Part shown: one piece after another, positions 24,761 to 36,366 of the stretch
Layout: every line of letters starts with the position of its first letter
How positions within the stretch are numbered: position 1 is the first letter of the stretch
Notes under the pieces: model-generated
Seen by the model: only the letters and a program-made list of their open reading frames with translations
Told to the model about the DNA's origin: nothing
Database searches by the model: none
Made by a program: the position numbers and the translations under genes
Assembly: GCA_013396755.1 (NCBI GenBank)
Contig: VWZF01001856.1
Span: 1,825,902-1,889,901 of the forward strand
Direction: 5' to 3'
Length of the DNA stretch: 64,000 nt
Origin: Sclerurus mexicanus
Lineage: Eukaryota; Chordata; Aves; Passeriformes; Furnariidae

Positions 24761-25609
24761 TGTGCTATCTCACCTGTGCCACTATCCTGAGCTTGGCTTT
24801 GGGCAGAGGACCTTTATGAAGATGCTCTGATGTTGCAAACCCCCAGGACAGGGGACTGGCGTGCTGTTCCAGGCTGGGGTTGTTACTGCAACAGGAGGAC
24901 ATGGACTATTCCCTAGCTGTTACTTGCTGTTTGAGCACTGTGAATGCACAGAGGTGAGTCACTGCTCAGAGCTTCAACATCAGCTTTTAACCTGCTTGGT
25001 GTCCACTCATCCACAGCTCAATGCAGACAAAGTTTCAGTGTCTCTTCTGACTTCTTCCACCTGCTGTGTAAAATAGATCTGGTGTTTCCCAATTTTAAGC
25101 CAGATTTAGAGGATGAAAGCCAAGCCTACAACTAGCCAGATGTTGTTTCACTCCAAATTCAAATCAGGCCAAACCTTACATATCTTTCATAGAATAAAAA
25201 TTCCACAAAAGAAATTCCTCTTGGAACCATCACCCTTTTTTAATTGATGTCACTTTGGAGGTTTAGGGGATTTGATTTTTATTCTGCAAAAGCATCATAT
25301 TTCACTGGTGTAGAAATGTTGATATGAAACAGATACAACATTAAAAATAATACTATTAAAGTCCAGATAAAACCAAAATGATAGAATTAAACACCTTTTG
25401 CTTCTCCCAGTGAGCAAAAAGAAAAATCTCACATCATCTGGGCAAGAGGACAAATTGAATAACTTTTATTTTCTCCACTGGGAAATATCCTTGAAAGTGA
25501 CCTAGTCCTGCTGAATGTTTCTTATTCATAACACTGCAGTTTTCTCTTAAAGCATTTCCACCTGAATGTCTTTCAACAGCATCATGGAGAAAGTAAGGAA
25601 TACTGTGCC

Positions 25610-25693
25610 CCTTTTCTGGAAGTGTGGGACCCTGAGCAACCTGGTCTCGTGGAAGGACCCTTCCAACACAAACCATGACATGATTCCATGGTC
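25610..25693 (+). mobile_element. CR1 LINE 3' tail, degenerate
   Basis: Contains GAGCAACCTGGTCTCGTGGA, then CCCTTCCAACACAAACCATG and ATTCCATGG. An internal deletion joins the two parts. Confidence 0.75.
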
Positions 25694-26346
25694 TTACTGA
25701 GGATGGGAAGGGTGTTGTGATTAAACAGGTCTATAGAAACTCCCATTTCGTCACTTTTCCAACACTTTTCCTTGCAGACAAAGTACCTTCCCTGCATGCT
25801 GTCCCATAAATGCAAACATTTCCAAACGTTCCCTTTAATCAGACATCACCCAGTCACTTTGTTGGGTCACATCAGTCCTGCAAGCAAGGGGAAAAGATTT
25901 TCCCAGCTCTTGCAGTGCCATTGCATAAACCAAACCCCGTGCTCCACACCTGGAAACGGCACACAACGAAAAGATGCCATGCAGGAAAACATCTTTATCC
26001 TGACCCCAGGAAGGAACAGCTCCAACCGCGGCAGCCGCAGAGCGCGGGCCCTGCAGGGAGCTGCAGCCAGCTGTTAACATTCTGTGTCATTGCCAGTTCA
26101 TCTCCTGCACTGCTGTGGAGTGACACAGGGAATATCTCCCTGCAGGAGCGGGGATGCAGGGCAGCACGGCCATTTCCAGGGGAAGGTCAGTTTCCTGCAT
26201 CCCCAGAATGTGACGAAGGAGAGTCGGACACCGGGAAAAGTGATGAGCCCAAATGGAGGGTCCCTGACTGGCTCAGCCTGCAGACCTCTGAAAACACTGG
26301 CCAGATCCAGGTTTCTCAGTTTGCCAAACTTCACAGAAACTCAACA

Positions 26347-26505
26347 TCACAGAATCATTTAGGTTGGAAAAGACCTCCAAGGCTGAGTCCAACCTTTGGC
26401 CAATCCCCACCTTGTCAGCCAGCCCAGAGCAACTGAGTGCCACGTCTAGTCATTCCTTGGACACCTCTAGGGATGGGGACTCCACCACCTCCCTGGGCAG
26501 CCCAA
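26347..26505 (-). mobile_element. CR1 LINE 3' fragment
   Basis: Starts CACAGAATCATTTAGGTTGG and contains GGATGGGGACTCCACCACCT and CCCTGGGCAGCC. Confidence 0.9.
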
Positions 26506-26729
26506 ACTTTGCAGACTTTCTCCTATCTGGTGTGGAAATTAACCCTGATTTTGTGGGTGGTTATTCTCTTCCTTCAGCCAATAACCTGGGTTTGGTTGGG
26601 GCCAGACTTAAAAGGGGTATTTCGATGTTATATTCAAAAGTTTGAAAGATGTAATTATTTAATCCATAAAATGCCTCCACATTTGTAGCAACCCACAGAC
26701 CTGCACCCTGTCAAGAAACACAAGCTAAT

Positions 26730-26872
26730 ACATTAGCTATAGTTTATTTATACATTCTATTTTATTATATTTCAGTGTATAGAATGTATTGTATTATATT
26801 GTATGATATTATCTTTCTTAGCTTTATTATATTTATCTCTATTTATCTTTATTATATTATATATATTAGAGT
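26730..26872. repeat. AT-rich low-complexity block
   Basis: Degenerate runs of TATTATATT and related words. It includes an 11-base perfect inverted repeat (26750-26760 and 26779-26789). Confidence 0.8.
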
Positions 26873-28188
26873 CCATCTCTCAGTCCCCCTTACAGCCCAT
26901 ATTTTCCTCATTAAGACCAGCACCAACATACAAATCAACTGATTTAAGCTTAAATCAAAGATGATAGATGCATTTCTGTTAGAAAGAAGGGCAGACTGTG
27001 AAAGACACAGCAGCTTTCCCTGAACCCAGCTCTCCTTTTTTTTTTTCCCCCATCTGCTAGGTCTTTAAAATCTAATGGTCATCTTATATTTGTGAATAAG
27101 AAAGTGCAAGGAACAAGTCATTGTACATTAGTTACTCCATGGGAAGTGCCTAAATGCAGTTTCTTACCCCTGGTGAACACGAGGGGATTCAAGGCAGCTC
27201 AGCCTTCTGTTCCAGAGCCATCTGCTTTAATGCATCATGTTAAAGTCAAGGTCTTGAAAGAAAAAAACACTGTCACAGAAGGCAAAAATCCTTCTGCAAC
27301 CACCATGCAGAAGGGCATCTATGGAAAACTTACTATGGAAGTGACTCTCAAAAGGGAGAAAGGATCTGAACTCACAGTGTAACAGGAGTGTGCAAATCAG
27401 GGCATTCAGGTAGTGAAAAAATAAACATCTATTGCATAGAAGAGCATTTCAATAAAGTAAAAAAGCACAGTTTTTCTCTAACAGATCTCTGCACCCTGTT
27501 TTGAATCCACCTGCTACAGATTTTTTTTTTTTCTTATTTTTTTTCCCCTGGGAAGCTTTCGTTTTAATATGAGAGTAAAGCAGAACAAATTCTCTCATGT
27601 TGCCTATGATCTCTTAATCTCAAACTCAGCACAGATACATAACACTGCTTAATGGAGGGAAAGCAAAAGGCATTTGATTAAATGTTTGATCTCTGGAGGA
27701 ATGCACAGGCTGTGCAGAGCACAGTGCACAGCTCACAAATATTTTGTGTTTTATTATTGATTAAAAGTGATTAAAATTAATAATTCGTTCAACTGATAAT
27801 AAATACTTTTTTTTTTCCTGAGCTAAGCCTGAAAAAGTACTAGATTGCTTTGGTTGAAGAAAAATCTGGGATACAAACAGTGCAGAATTGCCTCTATTGT
27901 ATCATCTTTTCCAACCAGCATCCACTGCAAGTGCAGGGACATTCTTTGCAGCAAGAATAGCCATGACTTTAGAGGACTGAAATGACCAGTGACATGAGTT
28001 TTAAATATCCTGATTATAAATAGGTATGTTATTAACCCAAACTTCTCTGGACATTGTTTTTGATTTCCCACACACCTTTCACAGTCTGGATAAAGTGAAT
28101 TTAGTATGTTATTAAATCGGAAGTATAGCATCTTCCATCTAGTTGGAGAGATACATATTATTACATAAGGCGCAAAACAGGCTCATGG

Positions 28189-28305
28189 AATCACAGAATA
28201 ACGGGATGGTTTGGGTTTGAAGGGACAATAAAGGTCATCCAGTTCCAGCCCCTTGTTATGGGCAGGGACACCTTCCACTAGACCAGGCTGATCAGAGCTC
28301 ATGCC
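28189..28305 (-). mobile_element. CR1 LINE 3' fragment
   Basis: Starts ATCACAGAATAACGGGATGG and has TATGGGCAGGGACACCTTCC and CTAGACCAGGCTGATCAGAG. Confidence 0.9.
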
Positions 28306-28497
28306 CTGTATCGTCACAGTGTTGGCACAGAAAAAGTTTCAGATCAATACACAGCAAAAGTGATGGTCTTCTTTTGGGAACAGGCAGAGTCTGGGGATGG
28401 GACACAATGGAATGGAATGATGAGATCATTTATATATGACTGCTAAAAATGCAACTGAATGGAAAAGACCTTTAAAGTTTTTTCATATGTGGCAATA

Positions 28498-28952
28498 CCT
28501 CTGGTATGAAGACAGGCTGAGTTGTGGCTGTTCAGCCCAGGAAAGAGAAGGCTCCAGGAAAGAGAAGGCTCCAGGAAGACCTTAGAGCCCCTTACAGTNA
28601 GGCCCCAGGAAGACCTTAGAGCCCCTTACAGTACCTAAAGGGGCTCCAAGAGAGCTGGAGAGGGACTTCAGACACAAGCATGAAGGCAGAAGAGGAAATG
28701 GTCTTAAACTGAAGGAGGACATGTTTAGTTTAGCTATTGGGAAGAAATTCCTTACTGTGAGGGTGGTGAGGCCCTGGCACAGGTTTCCGAGAGAAGCTGT
28801 GGCTGCCCCATCCCTGGAAGTGTCCAAGGCCACATTGGACAGGGCTTGGAGCAACCTGAGCTAGTGGAAGGTGTCCCTGCCCATGGCAGAGGGGTTGAAA
28901 CAAGATGGTCTTTAAGGTTCCTTCCAGCCCAAATCAGTCTGTGATTCCATGA
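28498..28952 (+). mobile_element. CR1 LINE fragment, about 0.45 kb, with an internal N
   Basis: Runs from GGTATGAAGACAGGCTGAG through the UTR to ATTCCATGAT. It is interrupted by two local duplications and an N at 28599 (see findings). Confidence 0.92.
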
Positions 28953-29727
28953 TAATAAGAGTGCTCAGACCACAAAATCAGGATGTCACAAAGAAAGGAT
29001 GTTCTGTCCTCAGCTACTGATGCAGCATCTCCACCTACTCTGCCTTTGCACCCAGTCCCTACCTCTGCTCAGCATCCACCAGTGTCTCCGGTCCAGTTTC
29101 CCTAAGAAGGACAAAGATGCAAGAACAGCCAAGGCCACCACACTAAACTTTTCTCCTGAAGCTTGTCAGGAGAGTTTCTCAGGGAATAAAGAACGAATGG
29201 AGCTGGAGACAGTGATAAATTTCCCTTCTGAACAATCAATAAAATTCTCTCAGCCCCGCTCAGGCCCCTACTGCGGATGCAAGGGCCATAATTACATTGT
29301 CAAAAAGTCGAGTTGCCCTGGCTGACTGAAACCCCCTTTAAACCTGACATGTGATTGACAGGCAGTTTATGGGTGGCACGCTCTGACTGGCAGGGGAGTT
29401 GGCTAAAGCCAAAGGCAACACTGAAATTTCCCAGTCTGCTACAACCACCGGAGCAAAGGACTGCTACTCATTAGGGAATTGTGGGAAACCCTTAGTCATA
29501 TTAACATATCAAAGTGAGGAGCTGACAGCGCTTACTAAACAATCTGAACTCAACCAGAGCTGCAGAACATCCCCCCAGCCTTTCCAGGCTGAAAGAGAAA
29601 AGGAATTAAAATACACTCGATCCTGTCTTCACCAAGACAGCTAAGAATTTGGAAACCTGCTTATTTAATGATTTTGATCTGAGATAACATATATATTCGT
29701 GTATATAAATGTATCTCACAAATGTAT

Positions 29728-29787
29728 ATTGCTGAGCATGTCAGCCTCTCTCATATATAAATGAAAGGGGCTGTCATGCTCAACAAT
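29728..29787. other. 60-base near-perfect inverted repeat (hairpin)
   Basis: Two 27-base arms (29728-29754 and 29761-29787) are separated by a 6-base loop (ATATAA). They match at 23 of 27 positions. Read on the minus strand, the gene's sense, two of the four differences become G-U wobbles, leaving only two true mismatches (A-A and A-C). It lies in the 16 kb intron and outside CR1. It could be a pre-miRNA-like hairpin, a small palindromic transposon remnant or chance; expression cannot be judged from sequence. Confidence 0.6.
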
Positions 29788-30082
29788 TTGTTCTATACCA
29801 CAGGCCAGACTGGTACTAAATTGGAGACAGAACAGCAGATTTTTTTTCCATGTAAGCAATATGAGCCCAGCAAAAGATCACACTACTTTTTGTCTTGTTT
29901 TCTAACAGGCTTCTACTGCTTCAATGTTAAATTGCAGATTACATGGTTTGAATGAACCCTAATTACAGCCATTCACTGGGACTGTGTGTGGTGCAGAGCT
30001 CAAAAGTGACTTCATAGCTAGTCTGGATTTGTTGAAATTGATAAGAATTTTTGAATAAGGATTGGGGTTGAATAATTATAGA

Positions 30083-30472
30083 GTAAGAGTTGGGGTTGTT
30101 CAGCCTGAAGAAAAGAAGGCTCCAGGGAGAACTTAGAGACTCTTCCAGTGCCCAAATGGGCTCCAAGAGAGCTGGAGAGGGACTTTGGACAAGCGCCTGG
30201 AGAAACAGGACAAGAGGGAATGGGTTCCCACTGCCAGAGGGCAGGGTTAGATGGGATATTGGGAAGAAATTCTTCCCTGTGAGGGTGGTGAGGCCCTGGC
30301 ACAGGTTTCCCAGAGAAGTTGTGGCTGCCCCATCCCTGGAAGTGTCCAAGGCCAGGTTGGATGGAGCTTGGAGCAACCTGGGATAGTGGGAGTTGTCCCT
30401 GCCCATTGCAGGGGGAATGGACCAGATGGTCTTTAAGGTCCCTTCCAACCCAAACCATTCAATAATTCAATA
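30083..30472 (+). mobile_element. CR1 LINE fragment, about 0.4 kb
   Basis: Contains TTGTTCAGCCTGAAGAAAAG, AGCTGGAGAGGGACTTTGGA, GGTTAGATGGGATATTGGG and the usual 3' end. Confidence 0.94.
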
Positions 30473-31964
30473 ACTGATATGAAAGGGAGAAATGTTTCTA
30501 TTTATAGGCCAAGCCACCTACCTCCATCCAGGTAATACCTGGGTTGCAGACCTCACCTTTTTGGTTTCCTAGGGAATGAAGAATCACTGGGAATTATGGC
30601 ACTGAGTGAAACATATGAAGTATCAGTGAGAAAATACTCAGAGGTACTGATGTGAATACCTGGGTTTACCCCTCTTCGTCATATTGCCAATCTAAGATTT
30701 CAAAAGGTGCTTTTGACTGTTTTTAATTTAGTGGCTGATGGAGTCAACAAGTCTGTGATAATACAGGTCAGAATGGACAGGAGAAGCAGCACAGGAGGCA
30801 CAGCTGCAAGGAGCTGCTACTGGCTTTTCCTACACTGCTAGAACACAAAATAGCATGAAGAAGTGAAGGCTCATGGTATAAAGTGCTGACAATTTAAGGA
30901 CAAAATCCTGACTTACAGGGGTCAGACCAAGAATAGAAGGATATTTTAATGTAGCAGATGACATAGAAAGTGAAGCAGCAAAAGCTGTTATCAGGCAAAT
31001 TCAAATCAGACACTTCAATACTTTTCTTTAAAAAGAAAAAAAAATAAAAATGGATTATTAACCAAATTAATCCCCTGGAACAAGCCTCTGTGGAAAAAGC
31101 TGGCTTTTGTTTCCTATGATGTCCTCAAAGACCAAGCTTTCTGGAAGGCATGCTTTAATCTAGCAGGAGTTACTGAACTTGGGACTGGGATAACTGTGAA
31201 ACTCAATGGCCAGGAACAGACAGTCAATTCAGCCTGGATGATCTAACAGCCCTTCTCCCAGAGATCCTCTAGGAAATGGGATAGAAACACTGTGCAAAGC
31301 CAGTTTACTGATATTATTAAAGCCCTGAATAATTTAGCCTCACTGTGTCTCAATGAAGCCACCAAGAGCATCTGCCAGCCCAGACCCCTTGCCCCTGCCA
31401 GGAGCACCTTCCCCATTCCCTGCTCATCCCTCCTGCTTCAGAAAAGCATCTGTTCTCTGACCCCCCCTCCAACACCCACCCTCTCCTGACCTTGCTGGGC
31501 TCCTGTGAGCTGCCAGGATCATGGCACAGTGGCACAGCTCCCTCCCAGTCTGTGCTCAGATTGTCCCCCTGGGTGTCTGACATAATTTTTGACTGAGAGC
31601 CACATGTGCCAACAATGCTCAGACAGCAACATTGCTGCCTGTAGGCCAGAAAGTGTAAGTTCAAGCCCTGCTGGAGGGTACAAACACCCATTGACATGAA
31701 GGTTCACACACAAGAACATAAGGAAGGAAGATGAAATATTCAGATAGGTTGGCTTTTCTAGTTTTTTCTCCCTTGTGACATATACAGGCTTTAAAAACAG
31801 TCCAGTAGCTAAGAGCTTGACATAAATGCATTGCAGTAATGTTTTGCTTCATTCTGAGTTTGGACCTGAATTCCATATCTAACCTACTGAACCGACAAAT
31901 GGCCATTTTATACTTGTATTTCATAGCCATCCAAAAAAAAAGCTCTGTATTAAAATTATTCTGT

Positions 31965-32390
31965 GCCACTGTATAAGAAGGATGTGGACCTGTTGGAGTG
32001 AGTTCAGAGGAGGCCATCAAGATGATCAAAAGGATGGAGCACCTCTGCTCTGGAGCCAGGCTGGGAGAGCTGGGAGTGTTCACCTGGAGAACAGAAGGCT
32101 CCAGGGAGACCTTAGAGCTCCTTCCATTGCCTAAAGAGAGCTGGAGAGGAACTCTGGACGAGGGCAGATAGTTATAGCACAAGGGGAATGGCTTCAAACT
32201 GACAGAAGGCAGGGTTAGATTAGATATTAAGACGAAATTCTTCCCTGTGAGGGTGGGGAGGCCCTGGCATAGGTTGCCCAGAGAAGCTGTGGCTGCCCCA
32301 TCCCTGGAATTGTCCAAGGCCAGGTTGGACAGGGCCTGGAGCAACCTTGGATAGTGGAAGGTGTCCCTGCCCACCATAGGTGATTCTTGG
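31965..32390 (+). mobile_element. CR1 LINE fragment, about 0.4 kb, terminal tail missing
   Basis: Begins within the ORF2 end (AAGGATGTGGACCTGTTGGA) and covers the UTR through GGATAGTGGAAGGTGTCCC, but lacks the usual final 60 bases. Confidence 0.92.
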
Positions 32391-33270
32391 CATCACCACA
32401 GTTTTTCTGTGTAGCCCTGGCCTGGACTTGTCATTTATGACCTTTATGACCACAATCAGTGCTGAGCAGGTGAGGCCATATGGACACCACAAAAACAGAG
32501 ATATACCAGCTGTGCTCCTAATGCCAGAGGCAGACCACTGGCTTTGGGATGCCAGCACAACATGGAGAGATGGAGGATGGGAAAACACACCACCAGGAGC
32601 ACTTTGCTGGTGCTTTGAAAAGTATTATCACCACTGGAGCTGTCCCAGGCTGCTGTGGCATGCTTGGCATTGGTCTCACCATGGGACCTACCTGGTACAC
32701 TCTCTTGAAAACCCCAAGTCATAACCTCTTTGAGAAGAAAACTCCACAGTTTTTATGGAGAGGGAGGAAGGGAGAAGGATATCCCATTCTAACAGCACAG
32801 CAAACATACACAGATCACAACAGAGATTCCGGGTCCAGTTTCCAGGGGATGGAGACATTGCTTTGTGGAGAGACATGTACAAATTCAAACATTTTCTATG
32901 CATCTAAGTGACTGCCAGGGTTTCATAACTACTTGGTGCCATTTATCTTCTTCTTGGCGTCCAGAGTTTCAGAATGACTCAGATCCTAGTATGTGAATTT
33001 GTGTAGAGAGACAGCACTGCATTTTCATGCAGAAAATACTGCAGAAATAGGAGTCTGATGGTGAATAAAAGTATATGAAGTTCCGGCTCAAACCCCAGAT
33101 TTCAACAAATCCTTAACTTTAATTAGAAATCTAAGTTTGTGACCAAATTTGTTTTATCATTTTATTTTTCCTCCAAAAAACCTTTTTTTCTTCTTTTTTT
33201 TCCCCCTCTTTGTTTTGTCTTCTGTTGTTCATGTGTGCTTTGCTTTTGACAAGAAAAAAAATGTACTCAC

Positions 33271-33483
33271 CATGAATGGAAAGCGTCCCATTCCTCACTG
33301 CCAGGAACTTGACTCCATATGGAAATAATGGTGGAGAATGGATGCTTCCATAGAGATAGATGTGCGCTTTGTGACGGAAAGGGGCCTCAGGGGATCCCAC
33401 CTGGAGCTCTCCTCCATCAGATATCAGGATGTAATGAGCATGTAGTTCCACATGTTCTGGCCCAATGAACAAGAGTTTGCCAC
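33271..33483 (-). CDS. PKHD1: PKHD1 exon B: core of first G8 domain
   Basis: This 213-base exon runs phase 1 to phase 1, from the acceptor tcttcag to the strong donor ATG/GTGAGT. It encodes GGKLLFIGPEHVELHAHYIL, then ISDGGELQVGS, then FPYGVKFLAVRNGTLSIHG. The pattern L-x-F, a long strand, GGEL-x-(V/I)GS and a terminal L-x-HG is the core signature of G8 domains. Its length equals that of the equivalent human exon as I recall it. The open frame runs on into the intron beyond the donor, but that extension is lysine-rich low complexity (KKEEKK) and is not coding. NGT is a possible glycosylation site. Confidence 0.92.
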
Positions 33484-34729
33484 CTGAAGACAAGAGAATA
33501 ACAAAACTCAGCCTTAGATCAAATAGCCAGTCATTATCTCACAGCCAAAGGAACTGTAAGAGGTGGGTAAACAAAAGGGTTTGCAACAAAATTACAAGAC
33601 GAAGGGTAAAATACTATTGCATTCTGCCAGATTTCCACCTTGCCCTGTACTTCTCCCCATGGATTAATCAACTCTTTACAGACCTGATGAATTCAGTCCA
33701 TTTTTTGATTCTACAACAGTCTGCCTTTCTAGACTTGAGCAAGGCCAGTCAGCCTGGGCGGACATCAAAATCTCTCCAATTCCAGTGCAAGGGAGCTCTG
33801 ATTGGAAAATCCCCGTTTTAACCAACTCACCAAATGTTGAAAAGGGATATTCCTACTTAATTTGTATTATGTTACTTTTTAGATTACAAACTACTTGTGA
33901 CAGGGAGAGGGGAAGGGAAACCAGCTTTGGAACATAACAACTGGCAACTTGTTTAGATCAGTGGTTGATTTAATCCTGCAATCTCTTCCAGCTGCTGTTC
34001 AGAACCAGATGCTTCCAAATACAGCATAAGAAATGTCTCCCTCTAAGCTGGATGTGAGTTGATCTTCCATCCCATAAAACCCTCGTTTCAATCCCTAATT
34101 AGAGGTTAGCTTTGCCTCAAAGCATAAGGTTTCATCCCCTTGCCAACATTTTCCTTTTACTATCTATTAGTATAACTGGATAAGATTTGTCAGTAACATA
34201 GAACTAATCCTTCAAATCTTTGTGATATTTAGTTTCAATGACTTCTTGAAGCAATGAATTCTGTGGTCTAAGTACATAATGCATGAAAAGTCATTTCTAA
34301 CTCTATTTTGACTCAAGTTTTTCAGTTCTGTCAAATGCCTCCCTTGTTCTTGCCATGTGTGAGCTGGCAATCCCAGTCTGTCACCTCAGGGTGGTTTATT
34401 CCATTAGCTCCCTTCATATTTCCTCTGCTATAAATGACATCTTTACAATGGGTTTGGACAGAGCGGCCTCTCAAACATCTTATCATACTACATATGGGAT
34501 ATGTCTTCCTAGTCAAGCCATGTTGGCCAGGAGCCAGTAGAGAAAATCCCAAAGAGATCTGGAAACCTCAGACCTCTTTACAAAGGATTTATATCACCCT
34601 TCCTTTTGGTGAAGTAGCTGATAACTCTGCCATCTCATAACATGGCCAGCTTTCTACGGGTGTTAGCAGTTCTCGGTGGTGACCTCTACATCTACCACAG
34701 AGAGCTGACTTTCCTTCCTCACAAGTTCC

Positions 34730-34935
34730 TTCATGTGAGGATGGGGAGGTCCTGGCACAGGTTGCCCAGAGAAGCTGTGGCTGCCCCATCCCTGGAAGTG
34801 TCCAAGGCCAGGTTGGACGGGGCTTGGAGCAACCTGGTACAGTGGAAGGTGTCCCTGCCCACGGCAGGGGGTTGGAACAAGATGTTTTTTAAGGCCCCTT
34901 CCAACCCAAATTGTTCAGTGATTATGCAATTCTAT
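34730..34935 (+). mobile_element. CR1 LINE 3' fragment
   Basis: Contains GAAGCTGTGGCTGCCCCATC, CCAGGTTGGACGGGGCTTGG and a decayed tail ending CAATTCTAT. Confidence 0.93.
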
Positions 34936-36238
34936 AAAGGTAATACCAATCCTTAGAAGAAGGATGAGGGAGATCAAATCTCTCACTTAATTTCAGTATT
35001 GAGACTAATAAAAGGAGAGAAGTTTTAATACATAAACCTATCTTGATCATTACTCCTCTTTGACCAAGTCCTGCTGCTCTCAGTGATAAAGGAGATGCAC
35101 AGCTCTCACCTGCCTTTCCCACCCAGCTCCGTCCACTCCTGCTGAACACATCCTTCTTAGCCTGATCTGTATTCTTGCATGGAGGGGCTGTCATTGTTTC
35201 ATTGATTTCTTAGTCTTGTAACAAAGTCTTGTAACTTAGTCCTCATTTCTTAGCCAGGATTTGAATAAGGACTACCCATTAAATGCTGCCTTTCCAGATT
35301 TCGTTAGTTTCCACATAATTTTTTACAGAATATACCTAACCAATGAAGGACATAAACATCACATTTTCTTGCTTGTAATTACTGGGAACCATGTGTTTGC
35401 TCTCACAAACACCAACTCCCCTATGTTTTCCCTAGACATACTTTTCTATATACAAATGTATTTCTGTTAAGCTTTATATAGCGTTTTTATAAAATACATT
35501 GAATACACTGCTGTAATACAAAACAAATTTCAGTTTGTTTCATGAAAAACAACATAAAATATCTGACTGTTATTCTGAGATACATCTGAGACTTCTAGAA
35601 AAATGAAATGGTCTTAATAAGAAATGCACTGTGGTGAAATTGGGACAATAATTGAGATGGTATTATTTGGAGACTGAAGAGACCATTAGAGCATATCTCC
35701 TGGTGACCTGTGCACATCACACTATTGAAAAACTGGAGGAAGTCAAGTTGTCTGTGTTTGACTGCTGAGGACCCTCTGGAAAGGCAGACAATCGATCAAG
35801 TGACCTGGGGACATCACTTTACCACTTTCCAGATCACCTTTTCCAGCAGCAAGTTTCTTTCACTATTCACAATTTATGCTTTATTTCCAGGCACAGCTTG
35901 TCAAGGATGAGATTTCAGAGGTCTCTGTACCCTCTTCTGCATTGCACTGCAGAGAGGTGCAGCAAACAGCACTTGGTGGGAAAGTAAAGTCAAATCCCAG
36001 CCCTCCTTCAGACCAGTCAATAAGGTTTCTAAGACTCTCCTTCCAAGGAATCAACTCTGGTTCATGGAACTGTGCACCCTCTCACACAATCCAGCACTCC
36101 TGAATTCACAAAGCCAAATCTTATAATTCTTCTGCTCCTTTGTTACTCTTCCACACACTCTGCTTCTTGCTTTTCAAAGTAAAAGTTATTGCTACAGCCT
36201 TTTGCTTCTTCATTAAACTGGGATGTCAGGTGGGCATG

Positions 36239-36366
36239 AAATCATAGAATGGTTTGGGTTGGAAGGGACCTTAAAGATCATCTCATTCCAAACTCCTGCC
36301 ATGGGCAGGGACCCCTTCCACTAGACCAGGTTGCTCAAAGCCCCTCCCAATCTGGCCTTGATCTGG
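36239..36366 (-). mobile_element. CR1 LINE 3' fragment
   Basis: Starts AAATCATAGAATGGTTTGGG and contains CCATGGGCAGGGACCCCTTC. Confidence 0.92.

Larger units (their letters stand above)
17175..33270 (-). other. PKHD1: PKHD1 16.1 kb intron between exons B and C
   Basis: A large intron rich in CR1 copies (13 fragments, each listed separately). It also contains the 60-base hairpin at 29728-29787, an AT-rich block at 26730-26872 and an N at 28599. Stretches without a named feature, such as 18641-19616, 21601-23011, 26873-28188, 30473-31964 and 32391-33270, show no exon or RNA gene that I can support. Confidence 0.8.

Noticed and set aside
24333..24830. 165-codon plus-strand frame
   Set aside because: It is the antisense of a CR1 copy whose real (minus) frame shows the ORF2 C-terminus.
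31661..32377. 238-codon minus-strand open frame, longest in the window
   Set aside because: Its first part is the antisense of a CR1 3' UTR, which is often open in reverse, and the rest has no similarity to known proteins.
33140..33270. Lysine-rich extension of exon B past its donor
   Set aside because: It follows a strong GTGAGT donor and is low-complexity intron.
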